Shown here: piece after piece, positions 25,517 to 35,117 of the stretch
How positions within the stretch are numbered: the stretch's first letter is position 1
How the letters are laid out: every line of letters begins with the position of its first letter
NCBI RefSeq assembly: GCF_001282725.1
Contig: NZ_LN876586.1
Coordinates: 884,957-948,956 of the forward strand
Direction of reading: 5' to 3'
Source of the DNA: Inediibacterium massiliense
GTDB lineage: Bacteria > Bacillota > Clostridia > Peptostreptococcales > Thermotaleaceae
DNA: 64,000 nucleotides
Program-made: the position numbers and the translations under genes
The notes under the pieces: generated by a model
Seen by the model: the letters and a program-made list of their open reading frames with translations, nothing else
Database searches by the model: none
Told to the model about the DNA's origin: nothing

Positions 25517-27017
25517 GTGATCGGAAGAAAAAAAACATTATGTAAAAGTATGTGGATTCTATTTTTAATTGTAACGCTGATTTTTCCTACCTTGACTTAT
25601 GCAGATAGCAATACGGATGCAAATATCTCTCGAGAGTTTTCTGAAAATATAAAACAAATTTTAAATTCTGAAATATATAATGGAGCTATAGGAAGTATTG
25701 TAATACGATCAGCTGAAACTGGAGAAATCATTTTTTCTTATAATGAAGATATTCGACTTAATCCAGCATCAAATTTAAAATTAATTACGGGTGCAGCTGC
25801 TTTAGATACATTAGGAAAAGACTATAGATGGAGTACACAGCTGTATACAGATGGTATTCAAATTGACAGTACTTTAAAAGGAAATTTGTATCTAAAAGGT
25901 ACAGGCGATCCTACTATGTTAAAAAAAGATTATGAATTTCTTGTGAATGAATTAGTAAGTAAGGGAATGAAAGAAATTGAAGGGAACTTGATCTTAGATG
26001 ATACTTACTTTGATCATGTAAGGTTAAGTAATGATATGGAATGGGGAGATGAACCATATGATTATGGGGCTCAGATATCAGCTTTAACGATTTCACCAGA
26101 TGAAGATTATAATGCAGGAACAGTTTTAGTAACTGTAAAGGCAGGAGATCAAATAGGTAGCTCAGTTAAGGCAGAAATCACGCCTAAAAATGACTATGTA
26201 ACTATTGAAAATAAAGGAATCACTACAAAGAATGGAGAGCCTAATATTTCTGTGGAAAGAGAACATGGTACGAATAAAATTGTTATTACAGGAAGTATGC
26301 CTTTTCAAAAAAATATAGAAGAAAAAAATTATGTAAGTGTTTGGGAGCCTACTCAATTGGTAGGATGTATATTTTCTAATATTTTAAAAGAAAAGGGTAT
26401 GAAGATAAATGGTAATGTATTGTATGAAAAAACTCCTAATCATGCAACTTTACTTGTACAAAAAAAATCTATGCCTTTATCAGAGTTAATGATTCCATTT
26501 GAGAAGTTAAGTAATAATGGTCATGCAGAAATTTTAGTAAAAACTATGGGGAAAATAAAATGTAATGAAGGAAGTTGGGATCATGGACTTAAAATTGTAA
26601 ACGAGTATCTAAAAAAAAATAGGGATCAATATATCGACTATTTGCATTAAAGATGGTTCTGGACTCTCCAGACATGATTTGATTTCTACCAAAGAAATTT
26701 CTAAATTGTTATATGAGGTTCAAAATGAAGAATGGTTTGAAGAATTATTTCAATCTCTTCCTATCGCTGGAGTAGAAGAAAGAATGGTAGGTGGAACTCT
26801 TAGAAATAGAATGAAAAATACAAAAGCTTCTGGGAAAATTCATGCAAAGACGGGTTCGATGACTTCTGTTTCTGCTATTTCTGGATATGTTACAGAGGAT
26901 GGAAAGAATAAATGGATTTTTTCAATTATTTCTAATAATTTTTTATCATCAGAGGATAAAAAATCTATGAAAGATATAGAGGATGAGATCATTATATCTT
27001 TATTAGAATTAAAGTAA
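25517..27017 (+). pseudogene. dacB: D-alanyl-D-alanine carboxypeptidase/endopeptidase (PBP4, S13 family), frameshifted
   Basis: Two frames together encode a full S13 protein. The first (25517-26650, GTG start after AAGGAGG) has a signal peptide, the SxxK motif (S-N-L-K in NPASNLKL) and SxN (SNNGHAE); it ends prematurely. The conserved DGSGLSRHDLIS follows in the +1 frame from about 26646, and the KTG box (HAKTGSM) is in the second frame, ending at 27017. A run of nine A residues at 26611-26619 is the likely shift point: with eight A the frames join as YLKKIGINISTICIKDGSG. This may be a real inactivation, an assembly error or a site of transcript slippage. Confidence 0.82.
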
Positions 27018-27035
27018 TATAGATACATATTTTAT

Positions 27036-27075
27036 AAAGTTAAGAATGGAAGCTTAGAAAATTCTTAACTTTTTT
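27036..27075 (+). terminator. Rho-independent terminator after dacB
   Basis: AAAGTTAAGAAT pairs with ATTCTTAACTTT, followed by a T run. Confidence 0.8.
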
Positions 27076-27178
27076 TCATAATGAATAAAAAGAATAGGAA
27101 TATATTGACTTACATGAAAAACTAATATTAAAATGAATAAAAGATCTATTCAAAAAAATAGTAAAGGAGGGCAATAAA

Positions 27179-28441
27179 ATGGAGAATACACAAAAGCAGA
27201 GCTTATGGGAGGCTTATAGATTTCCTATTATTTTAATAGGCGCAATTATTTTAGGAAGTGTTTTAGGAATTGTTATGGGAGAAAAAGCAAATGTATTTAA
27301 ACCATTAGGAGATATTTTTCTCAATGGTATGTTTACAATTGTGGTTCCATTAGTTTTTGTTACAATTAGTAGTGCTGTAGCGAATATGGCAAATATGAAA
27401 AGGTTAGGAAAAATATTGGGAAATTTATTTTTAGTATTTGCAATTACTGGACTGATTGCAGCATTTATTATGATTGTAGTTGTCAATGTATTTCCTCCAG
27501 CTCAAGGGGTACAATTAAAAATGGAGGCTGCACAAACCATTGAACCCTTTAAAACAGCAGATCAAATTGTAGCAGCCGTAACAGTACAAGACTTTCCAGA
27601 TTTGATTTCTAGAAAGAATATGTTACCTTTGATTGTTTTTTCTATATTCTTTGGTATTTGTGTAAGCTTAGTAGGAGAAAAAGGAAAAGTTATTGCCAAT
27701 GGACTCAATGTTTTATCTGAAGTATTTTTAAAAATGGTTTCAATCCTTATGTATTATGCACCTATTGGACTTGGAGCTTATTTTGCTTCTTTGATTGGTA
27801 CCTTTGGACCAGAGCTATTAGGCTCTTATGCAAGAGCTATGGCTATTTATTATCCTATTTGTATTTTATATTTTTTTATTGCATTTACCGTATATGCTTA
27901 TATTGCAGCAGGAAAGGAAGGAATTGGAACTTATTTTAGAGCTATTGTTTCTCCTGCAGTAACTTCTTTAGCTACTCAAAGTAGTATTGCAACTCTACCT
28001 GTAAATTTAGAGGCTTGTAAAAAAATAGGTGTGCCTAAAGATATTCGGGATATTGTACTACCTATGGGAGCCACTATGCATATGGACGGTACTTGTTTAA
28101 GTTCTATATTAAAAATTTCTTTTATGTTTGGAATTTTTGATATACCTTTTACAGGAATGGGAACTTATTTAAGTGCACTTTTATTATCTGTTTTAGGTGG
28201 AGTAGTTATGTCTGGTGTTCCTGGAGGAGGACTGATTGGAGAAATGTTAATTGTAAATATGTATGGTTTTCCTCCAGAAGCATTTCCTATTATTGCAACC
28301 ATTGGATATTTAGTGGATCCTCCAGCTACTATGGTAAATGCTACAGGAGATACATTAGCAGCTATGCTTGTAACAAGAATGGTAGAGGGTAAAGATTGGA
28401 TGCATAAAAAATTAACAGAAAAAGAAGATCGTTTATCTTAA
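27179..28441 (+). CDS. Dicarboxylate/amino-acid:cation symporter (DAACS family)
   Basis: A 420-residue GltP/GltT-type secondary transporter. Diagnostic parts: hairpin serines replaced in part but TQSSIATLPVNLEACKKIGVPKDIRDIVLPMGATMHMDGT is intact (re-entrant HP1 and TM7), plus GGVVMSGVPGGGLIGEMLI (HP2) and the DPPATMVNATGDT Na-binding stretch of TM8. Substrates of the family are glutamate, aspartate, serine/threonine or C4 dicarboxylates. It is monocistronic, with AAGGAGG before the start and a hairpin after the stop. Confidence 0.88.
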   Translation: MENTQKQSLWEAYRFPIILIGAIILGSVLGIVMGEKANVFKPLGDIFLNGMFTIVVPLVFVTISSAVANMANMKRLGKILGNLFLVFAITGLIAAFIMIVVVNVFPPAQGVQLKMEAAQTIEPFKTADQIVAAVTVQDFPDLISRKNMLPLIVFSIFFGICVSLVGEKGKVIANGLNVLSEVFLKMVSILMYYAPIGLGAYFASLIGTFGPELLGSYARAMAIYYPICILYFFIAFTVYAYIAAGKEGIGTYFRAIVSPAVTSLATQSSIATLPVNLEACKKIGVPKDIRDIVLPMGATMHMDGTCLSSILKISFMFGIFDIPFTGMGTYLSALLLSVLGGVVMSGVPGGGLIGEMLIVNMYGFPPEAFPIIATIGYLVDPPATMVNATGDTLAAMLVTRMVEGKDWMHKKLTEKEDRLS

Positions 28442-28450
28442 TATATAATA

Positions 28451-28499
28451 AAAAAATCCCCCTATTCATATAATAGAGTATATGAATGGGGGGATTTTA
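28451..28499 (+). terminator. Terminator hairpin that also covers the next gene's ribosome binding site
   Basis: AAATCCCCCTATTCATA (28454-28470) pairs perfectly with TATGAATGGGGGGATTT (28481-28497). The GGGGGG in the right arm is the only plausible Shine-Dalgarno for ATG 28499, so the structure both ends the symporter transcript and would hide that site on read-through RNA. Confidence 0.75.
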
Positions 28500-28705
28500 T
28501 GAAAATATATAATTTTAGACCTTTTAAAAGGTTAAGTGATGAAGAATTGATACATAAGATGCATGATACTTTTGATCATTTAAAGGCAGATGATAGATAT
28601 TATAAGGAAAAATTTACATTATGTGATCAATTAATAAGAGAAGCCAAAACAAGGAATATTTCTTGTTCTAAAGAAATGTTATACAAAAACTGTCTAAACA
28701 AATAA
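28499..28705 (+). CDS. Small charged protein of unknown function (68 aa)
   Basis: ATG 28499 follows GGGGGGA by 5 bases. The protein is soluble and helical (FKRLSDEELIHKMHDTFDHLKADDRYYKEKF) with three cysteines near the C-terminus. No family recognised. Its ribosome site sits inside a hairpin and a strong terminator follows, so it is isolated from both neighbours. Confidence 0.6.
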   Translation: MKIYNFRPFKRLSDEELIHKMHDTFDHLKADDRYYKEKFTLCDQLIREAKTRNISCSKEMLYKNCLNK

Positions 28706-28740
28706 AGATTCTTTATCTAAAGAATCTTTATTTGTTTAGA
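28693..28740. terminator. Bidirectional terminator
   Basis: AAACAAATAAAGATTCTTTA and TAAAGAATCTTTATTTGTTT form a long perfect stem between the 68-aa gene and the convergent TSCPD gene. Confidence 0.85.
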
Positions 28741-28760
28741 AATGATCATTATTTTTTTAT

Positions 28761-29012
28761 TTATGCAATTTGCTCCTTAAGAGCAAGAAGTGCTTTAGAA
28801 AATTGATCTGGACAAGATGTATTTTTATTTCCACAGCGAATACCACTAAGTTTTTTGATGGCTTCATCTATATCCATTCCTTGTACTAATCGACTAATGC
28901 CTTGCAAATTTCCGGAACATCCTCCTAAAAATTGTACATCTTTTATTTTATTGCTTTCTACTGAAAAATAAATTTCCTTTGCACAGACTCCTGTTGTTTG
29001 ATAAGAATACAT
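28761..29012 (-). CDS. TSCPD domain protein (TIGR03905 type)
   Basis: An 83-residue single-domain protein matching the TSCPD module found at the C-terminus of some ribonucleotide reductases: GGCSGNLQGISRLVQGMDIDEAIKKLSGIRCGNKNTSCPDQ. Four cysteines suggest metal binding. The function of the standalone form is unknown. ATG 29012 has AGGAGG 7 bases before it on the minus strand; the longer frame is not supported. Confidence 0.85.
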   Translation of the reverse strand: MYSYQTTGVCAKEIYFSVESNKIKDVQFLGGCSGNLQGISRLVQGMDIDEAIKKLSGIRCGNKNTSCPDQFSKALLALKEQIA

Positions 29013-29159
29013 GACTAAACCTCCTATATATAATCTATAGAAGATAGTAATACATAAATCGTAAAAGGTCAATAGAAATCGTTCACAAGAAAAATTTCTA
29101 TGCATAAGATGATATAAAGTAATGAAATCTTCAAAGAGGTGGATTTTAGGGGTGAAGGG

Positions 29160-30101
29160 ATGGAGAGAAAATTAGAAAATACTGTTTTTGTTTTGAACAT
29201 GGGAGAAGATACCATTTCAGTACTAGATTTATTCAGTAAAGCTCTATTATATAAAATTAGGTTGTATGAAGGCTTTTTCTATAAAGGAAAACAGCCTGTT
29301 TTTGGACCTCATGATGCGGATATAGATTATAATAGGAAATATCTTTATATAACCAATTCACATCATGGAAGCATTAGTATTGTGGATTTAATTCAGAATA
29401 AACTTGTAGATCAAGTATATGTAGGAAGTTGTCCAAGTCATATAGCCATATGTAAAAAAAATAAAATGATTTATGTATCCAATACAGACTCTAATTCTAT
29501 TTCTGCTATTCATCTTGAAAAAAATAGTTTGATTACTCAAATTCCTGTAGGAACTATGCCTCATGATGTGAAGTTAAGTCATGATCAAAGAAAATTATAT
29601 GTGACCAATGTAGATTCAAATACTATAACTATGATTGATACCATGAATAATGATGTAGAAAAAACCATATCTGTACATGAAAATCCTTATCATATTACTC
29701 TAAATAAAGACGGTAATCTTATATTTGTTGTAAGCACAAGCTTTTTAGCAATGGATCAAGGGAAAATTACTATTTTAGATAGTAAAGATATGAAAGTATT
29801 AGATGAAATACCAGTAGGAAAGATGCCTATTGAAGCTATCGTTGGAAAGGATGAGAATCTTTTATACATTACAGATGCAGAACTAGATGTAGTACATGTC
29901 TTAAATATTAAAACTCATAAAATTATAGATGAAATTCATGTAGGAAGAATGCCATCTAGTATAAAAAAAGATGAAAGAAATAAATTTTTATTTGTAGGGA
30001 ATATACAAGATAATACTTTATCTATTATAGAAATAAAAACTTTAAAAGTTATAAAAAATATTTTGGTAGGAGTAGAACCTAGTGGTATTTTATGCACATA
30101 A
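29160..30101 (+). CDS. YncE-type beta-propeller protein (YVTN repeats)
   Basis: A 313-residue seven-bladed propeller; repeats of the type YVSNTDSNSISAIHLEKNSLITQIPVG recur about every 42 residues (VTNVDSNTITMID, ITDAELDVVHVLN, VGNIQDNTLSIIE). There is no signal peptide, unlike most relatives. Ligand or partner unknown. ATG 29160 follows AGGGG; a GTG at 29139 is less likely. It converges on the DUF4364 gene. Confidence 0.82.
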   Translation: MERKLENTVFVLNMGEDTISVLDLFSKALLYKIRLYEGFFYKGKQPVFGPHDADIDYNRKYLYITNSHHGSISIVDLIQNKLVDQVYVGSCPSHIAICKKNKMIYVSNTDSNSISAIHLEKNSLITQIPVGTMPHDVKLSHDQRKLYVTNVDSNTITMIDTMNNDVEKTISVHENPYHITLNKDGNLIFVVSTSFLAMDQGKITILDSKDMKVLDEIPVGKMPIEAIVGKDENLLYITDAELDVVHVLNIKTHKIIDEIHVGRMPSSIKKDERNKFLFVGNIQDNTLSIIEIKTLKVIKNILVGVEPSGILCT

Positions 30102-30138
30102 CCCCCTCGTTTAAATAAAATAACGTAGGGGGTTATGA
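30099..30138. terminator. Bidirectional terminator
   Basis: CATAACCCCCT pairs with AGGGGGTTATG between convergent genes; loop about 18 bases. Confidence 0.75.
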
Positions 30139-30663
30139 TTTGATCAAAAGACCAATAATGTCTCCATAAATATTGGGTGCTTCTTTTTTCCACTTTTCAC
30201 AGATTTGCTTAGCGTGTTTATTAGAAACTACATTAAGCTTTAAATCAATGAGCATAATATTATTTTCGATGACTTTTAAATCCACTATATACTCATTTTC
30301 TCCATTCTTAGAATAATCTGCCATAACCTGCATTTCTTTTAGCAAAATCTGTTTCTTTTGTTCTATAGATTGATCTAATTGTTCAATTAAATCATTAGAC
30401 AATCTATTTTTAAAATATTGTAAAGTCCGTCTTCCTTTTTCTGTTAAAACATAAAAAAAGTTATCTGAGTTTTTGCTGTATTCAAGCATTCCAGTATTGA
30501 CTAATTCTCCTAAAAATTGTTGAAGTAAAAAGTAATTCATATAATCTTTTTCCATGACAAATTGTGTAATTTGTCCATTGGTTAAAGCCATGGAGAATTT
30601 ATCAAATATGTACAATAAAATTAATTTGTGTTCTGCTAATTGTTTTGTGTTGTCATAAAACAT
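30133..30663 (-). CDS. DUF4364 family protein (winged-helix-like regulator)
   Basis: A 176-residue clostridial family of unknown function. The N-terminal half has a winged-helix look: LAEHKLILLYIFDKFSMALTNGQITQFV, NYFLLQQFLGELVNTGMLEY, then YVLTEKGRRTLQYF as the wing. It is likely a DNA-binding regulator; targets are unknown. An AGGTGAG site precedes the start. Confidence 0.8.
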   Translation of the reverse strand: MFYDNTKQLAEHKLILLYIFDKFSMALTNGQITQFVMEKDYMNYFLLQQFLGELVNTGMLEYSKNSDNFFYVLTEKGRRTLQYFKNRLSNDLIEQLDQSIEQKKQILLKEMQVMADYSKNGENEYIVDLKVIENNIMLIDLKLNVVSNKHAKQICEKWKKEAPNIYGDIIGLLIKS

Positions 30664-30735
30664 ATTCTCACCTACTTTATGAAAACATGGACTTTTCTAT
30701 AATAATTATAGCATATTCTAAAGAAAATGGGAAAA

Positions 30736-30775
30736 ATAAAAGGAGAAATGCTTAAGCACTTCTCCTTTTATTTTA
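30736..30775 (-). terminator. Terminator of the SASP gene
   Basis: AAAAGGAGAAATGCTT/AAGCACTTCTCCTTTT stem (one mismatch), A/T rich on both sides. Confidence 0.75.
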
Positions 30776-30776
30776 T

Positions 30777-30980
30777 TTATTTTCCAGCCATACTTCTTTC
30801 AGCAGCTTCTACAAGGCGTTTTGTCATGTATCCACCTACATAGCCGTTTTGTCTTGAAGTTAAAGTTCCCTTATCAATATTTTCATAATTAGCAAGTCCA
30901 AGTTCACTTGCAATCTCAGCTTTCATTTGATTTAATGCCATTCTTGCTTCTGGAACTACAGCTTTATTTCTGTTTGCCAT
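30777..30980 (-). CDS. Alpha/beta-type small acid-soluble spore protein
   Basis: A 67-residue DNA-protecting spore protein. Signature: EARMALNQMKAEIASELGL (GPR protease site near EIASE) and LTSRQNGYVGGYMTKRLVEAAERSM. ATG 30980 follows GGAGGGA on the minus strand. Proof, with SleB/YpeB and SpmAB, that the host makes endospores. Confidence 0.93.
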   Translation of the reverse strand: MANRNKAVVPEARMALNQMKAEIASELGLANYENIDKGTLTSRQNGYVGGYMTKRLVEAAERSMAGK

Positions 30981-31202
30981 TTGTATTCCCTCCCAAACGG
31001 TTGTTTTAATAGTTTTTTTAAAAAACATCTTATTAAGATGTTGTACTATTAATTTAACCAATTTTATAAAATATATGTTAGTATATTTTGTAATCATCTA
31101 TAATTCATAGAGTAAATGGAAATAATAATATGCTTTTGAAAAAAATTCATTTGTATCAATAAAATATAAATCGTACAATGAAAGAAACAAAGGAGGAATT
31201 TC

Positions 31203-31892
31203 ATGAATCAAACAGAAATATTAAGAGAAAAAATAAAAGAATGGGGAGCATCTAAAGTAGGGTTTGGATTCTTAGAAGATGTATTACCTAATGATTTAAA
31301 ACATTTAAAAACAGGAATTTCTATTGGGATTCGATTGTCAGATGAAATTATTAGTCAAATCAAAGATGAACCTACTCACACATATTTTCATCACTATAGG
31401 ACTGTCAATGCTTTTATAGATCAATTGACTTTAAAAATTTCTATGCACCTACAAAGTTTAGGATATTTAGCTATGGCAATACCAGCTTCTCAAAGTGTAA
31501 ATATAGATGGAAAAGAATATAGTGGAATTTTTCAACACAGAACCGCAGCTACAAGAGCAGGTATTGGATGGATCGGCAAAAATGCTTGTTTGGTAACAGA
31601 AGAATTTGGCCCAAGGGTGAGACTTGGAACAGTCCTTACAAATATGGAATTAAATTATGATGATCCTATTACAAAGTCTCAGTGTGGAGCATGTACTAAA
31701 TGCGTAAGAGCATGTCCGACATTGGCACTAAGAGGAGAACTATGGCATCCCAATATAGAAAGAAAGGAATTAATAGATGTAAGAGCATGTAGTACTCATA
31801 TGCATAACCATTATCAGCACATAGGAAGAGGAGTAGTTTGTGGTATATGTATAAAGGTTTGTGAAAAAGGAAGCCATATTTTAAAAAGATAG
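31203..31892 (+). CDS. QueG-like 4Fe-4S protein (epoxyqueuosine reductase-related)
   Basis: A 229-residue protein of the short clostridial type related to epoxyqueuosine reductase. Two iron-sulfur cluster motifs are at the C-terminus: CGACTKCVRACP and CGICIKVCEKG; HRTAATRAGIGWIGKNACLVTEEFGPRVRLGTVLT is the corrinoid/substrate region of QueG-like proteins. It is shorter than true QueG, so the substrate is uncertain. AAAGGAGG before the start. Confidence 0.85.
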   Translation: MNQTEILREKIKEWGASKVGFGFLEDVLPNDLKHLKTGISIGIRLSDEIISQIKDEPTHTYFHHYRTVNAFIDQLTLKISMHLQSLGYLAMAIPASQSVNIDGKEYSGIFQHRTAATRAGIGWIGKNACLVTEEFGPRVRLGTVLTNMELNYDDPITKSQCGACTKCVRACPTLALRGELWHPNIERKELIDVRACSTHMHNHYQHIGRGVVCGICIKVCEKGSHILKR

Positions 31893-31907
31893 GGTAGGAA
31901 CCCTACC

Positions 31908-32096
31908 CTATGTGAGCTTTCTGTTCATTTTTACTTTTACATCTTTTCGAGTTCCATGTTGATGAGAACTTTCAAGCTGTGCTTTTTGAGATTTGGCTTC
32001 TCGTAAGAAATGTCTTTCTTCTGTTTTAAATGTTCTTCGTCCTAATTCTACACGATCACCTTTAATATTAGTGTATTGACTTCTAATAGTAGACAA
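31908..32096 (-). CDS. Small basic protein of unknown function (62 aa)
   Basis: TTG start at 32096, 8 bases after AAGGAGG. The product is strongly basic and polar (RSQYTNIKGDRVELGRRTFKTEERHFLREAKSQKAQL, ending VKVKMNRKLT), lacks hydrophobic segments and cysteines, and could bind nucleic acid; that is only inference. An AGGGTAGG/CCTACCCT hairpin at 31891-31909 overlaps its stop codon and may serve as its terminator. Confidence 0.55.
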   Translation of the reverse strand: MSTIRSQYTNIKGDRVELGRRTFKTEERHFLREAKSQKAQLESSHQHGTRKDVKVKMNRKLT

Positions 32097-32289
32097 AGAA
32101 AATCCTCCTTAAGAAGAAATTTTGAATGAATGAACATTCAAAATTAGTTTTTGTAATATTATAAAAAATATGAATGCCAGTATTTTTAAAAAATGCAAAT
32201 TAAAACTTTTCAAGGAAATTATTTAATAAATTTATAATAAAAGCTAGTTATTCACAGTATATATTTTAGAAAAATAGGAGGCAGAGTTC

Positions 32290-34038
32290 ATGAAATTACA
32301 AGAAAAACTGATTCTGATTATGGTAGGGGCATTTCTTTTATTAGGAGTGAGTACTACTACAATGGCAAAATATTTTATTACACAACTAGCAACAGAAGAA
32401 ATAGAAAGAAAATTAGATGGGGATTTACATATGGGTTATGAGCTTTTAGAACAAAAATACCCAGGAGATTGGAAGATTGAGAATGAAAAAATATATAAAG
32501 GACAAATCTGTTTAGGAGATGGAAAAGAAGAAAATGGAAACTATGAATTAGTAGATACAATTCTAAAACAGACAGGTTCTGCTGCTACTATATTTATGAA
32601 AGCAGAAAATATATCCTTAGAAGAAACAAACGGATATAGAGAGGCTCCTTATGTGAGGGTTTCTACAAATGTACAAAATGCAAATGGAGCTCGTGCTGTA
32701 GGAACTAAAATATCTAAGGAAGTTGCAGATAAAGTAGAAGAGGGACAAGACTTTATAGGTCAAGCAAATGTGGCAGGTAAGTTATATCATACAAAATATA
32801 CGCCTATTTACAATAAACAGGGGAAAGTGATTGGAATTTGGTTTGTAGGAGTACCAACAGATCATATTCAAGAAACAGTGAAAGCGGTGATATTCAAGTT
32901 TGTCGTAGTGATTATGATCATTATGATGATCACGATTGCTATATCAGTACTTTTTATCAAAAAGATTACAGGAAGAATCAAAAAAATTGTACAGACCATA
33001 GAAGAAATGAAAAATCAAAATTTAACGGTTACATGTAATGTAAATTCAAAAGATGAAACAGGAGATATTTCAAAGAATTTAAATTATTTGATAGATACTT
33101 TAAATGATCTTTTAGGGAAAATAAGTAATTCTTCAGAAATCGTAGCATCTACATCTAACTTTTTATCACAAACAACAGAACAAACTACTATTGCTATTCA
33201 TGAAGTAGCAAAAGGAGTTGAAAATATTGCCCAAGGAGCATCTACTCAAGCAAAGGAAATGGAAGAAGGAGTTAAAAAAGCAAATGATTTGGCAGATAAA
33301 ATTGAGAATGTGATTACATTAGCAGGTCAAATGTATAATATTTCTTTTCAAACAGATCAAAAAAGTAATCAAGGATTAAATATGGTAGAGTTATTAACTC
33401 AAAAATCACAAAAGACCACTCAAGCTACTACGAATGTTCATCAAAATATATTAGAAGTAGATGAACAAGCTCAAAAAATTGGTATGATTATAGAAACTAT
33501 AGGGCAAATTGCTCAACAAACAAATCTTCTTGCTTTAAATGCTTCTATAGAAGCTGCAAGGGCAGGTGAAAGTGGAAAAGGGTTTGTGGTAGTAGCAGAG
33601 GAAATTAGAAAATTAGCAGAAGGATCTAGAGATGCTGTAGATCAAATTCAAAATTTAATACAAGGAGTACAAAATCAATCGAATGTATCCGTACAACTTA
33701 TGAATGAAACACAAAATATTGTGAAGGAAAATGAATATACAGTAAAAGAAGCAAAAAAACTATTTGTGGATATTATTGAAGCTGTAAGCGAATTATCAGA
33801 AAAAATATCTCAAGTAGAAGAATATACTAAAGATATGGAAAAAAGTAAAAATGAAATTGTAAGTATGACGCAAAGTTTATCTTCCATATCTATAGAAACA
33901 TCAGCTGCAACAGAGGAAGTTTCAGCATCTACACAGGAACAACTTGCAGCTATAGAGGAAGTTGCTTCTGCAAGTCAGGATCTTTCTAAAATGGCGGAAG
34001 AATTGAAACAGAGCATTCAACAATTTTTATTACAATAA
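32290..34038 (+). CDS. Methyl-accepting chemotaxis protein with extracellular Cache domain
   Basis: A 582-residue chemoreceptor. TM1 about 8-28, extracellular single Cache-like domain (about 30-200; [24 protein letters not shown] is its end), TM2 about 205-225, HAMP, then the cytoplasmic signalling domain with the CheA/CheW tip [38 protein letters not shown]. Ligand unknown. It is preceded by AGGAGG and is followed closely by the convergent Na/Pi transporter gene. Confidence 0.93.
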   Translation: MKLQEKLILIMVGAFLLLGVSTTTMAKYFITQLATEEIERKLDGDLHMGYELLEQKYPGDWKIENEKIYKGQICLGDGKEENGNYELVDTILKQTGSAATIFMKAENISLEETNGYREAPYVRVSTNVQNANGARAVGTKISKEVADKVEEGQDFIGQANVAGKLYHTKYTPIYNKQGKVIGIWFVGVPTDHIQETVKAVIFKFVVVIMIIMMITIAISVLFIKKITGRIKKIVQTIEEMKNQNLTVTCNVNSKDETGDISKNLNYLIDTLNDLLGKISNSSEIVASTSNFLSQTTEQTTIAIHEVAKGVENIAQGASTQAKEMEEGVKKANDLADKIENVITLAGQMYNISFQTDQKSNQGLNMVELLTQKSQKTTQATTNVHQNILEVDEQAQKIGMIIETIGQIAQQTNLLALNASIEAARAGESGKGFVVVAEEIRKLAEGSRDAVDQIQNLIQGVQNQSNVSVQLMNETQNIVKENEYTVKEAKKLFVDIIEAVSELSEKISQVEEYTKDMEKSKNEIVSMTQSLSSISIETSAATEEVSASTQEQLAAIEEVASASQDLSKMAEELKQSIQQFLLQ

Positions 34039-34039
34039 A

Positions 34040-34966
34040 TTATGGAATGATTTTTTTTGAAAAATCTACCATTTTATTGATAAATGGAAGGAAAATACAC
34101 AAACTAATAAAGTTAAATAAAGTATGTGCATTGGCAATTTGTTTTATAGGATCTATAGGAGTTATAGAATAAATAAAATGAGAAAAAGTGTGACAAAAAG
34201 GATAAAATAGAATACTTCCTCCTATATTAAATAAAAGGTGAATCATAGCAGCTCGTTTTCCATTTTTATCAGTAATCATACTTGAAAAAAGAGTAGTGCT
34301 ACAAGTTCCTATATTTTGACCTAGGATAATTGGAAAAGCTTGAAAAATTCCAATGGAATGATTGGCTGCAAGACCTTGTAAAATAGCAATGCCTGTTGAA
34401 CTACTTTGTATAATAGTGGTAGTGATGGCACCAATGAAAATTCCTTTCATTTTTTGATTTTCTATAGAAAGAATCAGATTTTGAAATTCCATAATGTTAT
34501 TTAAGGGTTTTAAAAAAATAACCATCATTTGAATTCCCATAAAAAGAAAAGAAAATCCTATGAAAAATTTACCTATGTTTTTGGTGAAAGAACTAAAATT
34601 GAGATAAAAAAGTAGAACTCCTACCATAAGAATATGGGGAATCCAAAAGAAGAAGTTAAAACTAAGCAACTGCCCTGTAAAAGTTGTGCCAATATTTGCA
34701 CCCATCATGACAGAAGCTGCTTGATATAGATTCATCACTCTAGAATTTACTAAACTTACTACAAGTACAGAAGTTGTGCTACTGCTTTGGAGTACGGCAG
34801 TAACTAAGATTCCTACTAAAATACCTAATAATGGATTTTTAGTAAGGGAAGCAATGATTTTTTTTAAGTGATTGTGAGATAAGCTTTGCATAGAAGTAGT
34901 AATCATCATCATACCTATAAAAAAAATAATAATCCCTAAGATAGTTCCTATAAGAATAGAAAGCAC
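34040..34966 (-). CDS. Na/Pi cotransporter family protein (NptA/PNaS, short form)
   Basis: A 308-residue membrane protein with the two inverted QSSS motifs of the family: AVLQSSSTTSVLVVSLV and IIQSSSTGIAILQGLAA, each followed by GANIGTT or GQNIGTC. It lacks the C-terminal PhoU-like domain of longer bacterial members. GTG start with AGGAGAG upstream. It may transport phosphate or act in ion homeostasis. Confidence 0.85.
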   Translation of the reverse strand: MLSILIGTILGIIIFFIGMMMITTSMQSLSHNHLKKIIASLTKNPLLGILVGILVTAVLQSSSTTSVLVVSLVNSRVMNLYQAASVMMGANIGTTFTGQLLSFNFFFWIPHILMVGVLLFYLNFSSFTKNIGKFFIGFSFLFMGIQMMVIFLKPLNNIMEFQNLILSIENQKMKGIFIGAITTTIIQSSSTGIAILQGLAANHSIGIFQAFPIILGQNIGTCSTTLFSSMITDKNGKRAAMIHLLFNIGGSILFYPFCHTFSHFIYSITPIDPIKQIANAHTLFNFISLCIFLPFINKMVDFSKKIIP

Positions 34967-35117
34967 ATTGATTCTCTCCTTTTGATGTACTTCGTTTTAT
35001 TATTTTATATTTATATGGATCTAACAGAATATATGACTAAAAAGTTTTTAGCATATTAGGATCATTTTAGAATATATTTAATAGTATCATTACATGGTGT
35101 GATAAGGGGGGAAAAAG

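Noticed and set aside
26679..27017. Independent small gene with a KTG motif
   Set aside because: It continues the S13 domain of the preceding frame (DGSGLSRHD is just upstream in the same frame), so it is the 3' part of a frameshifted dacB.
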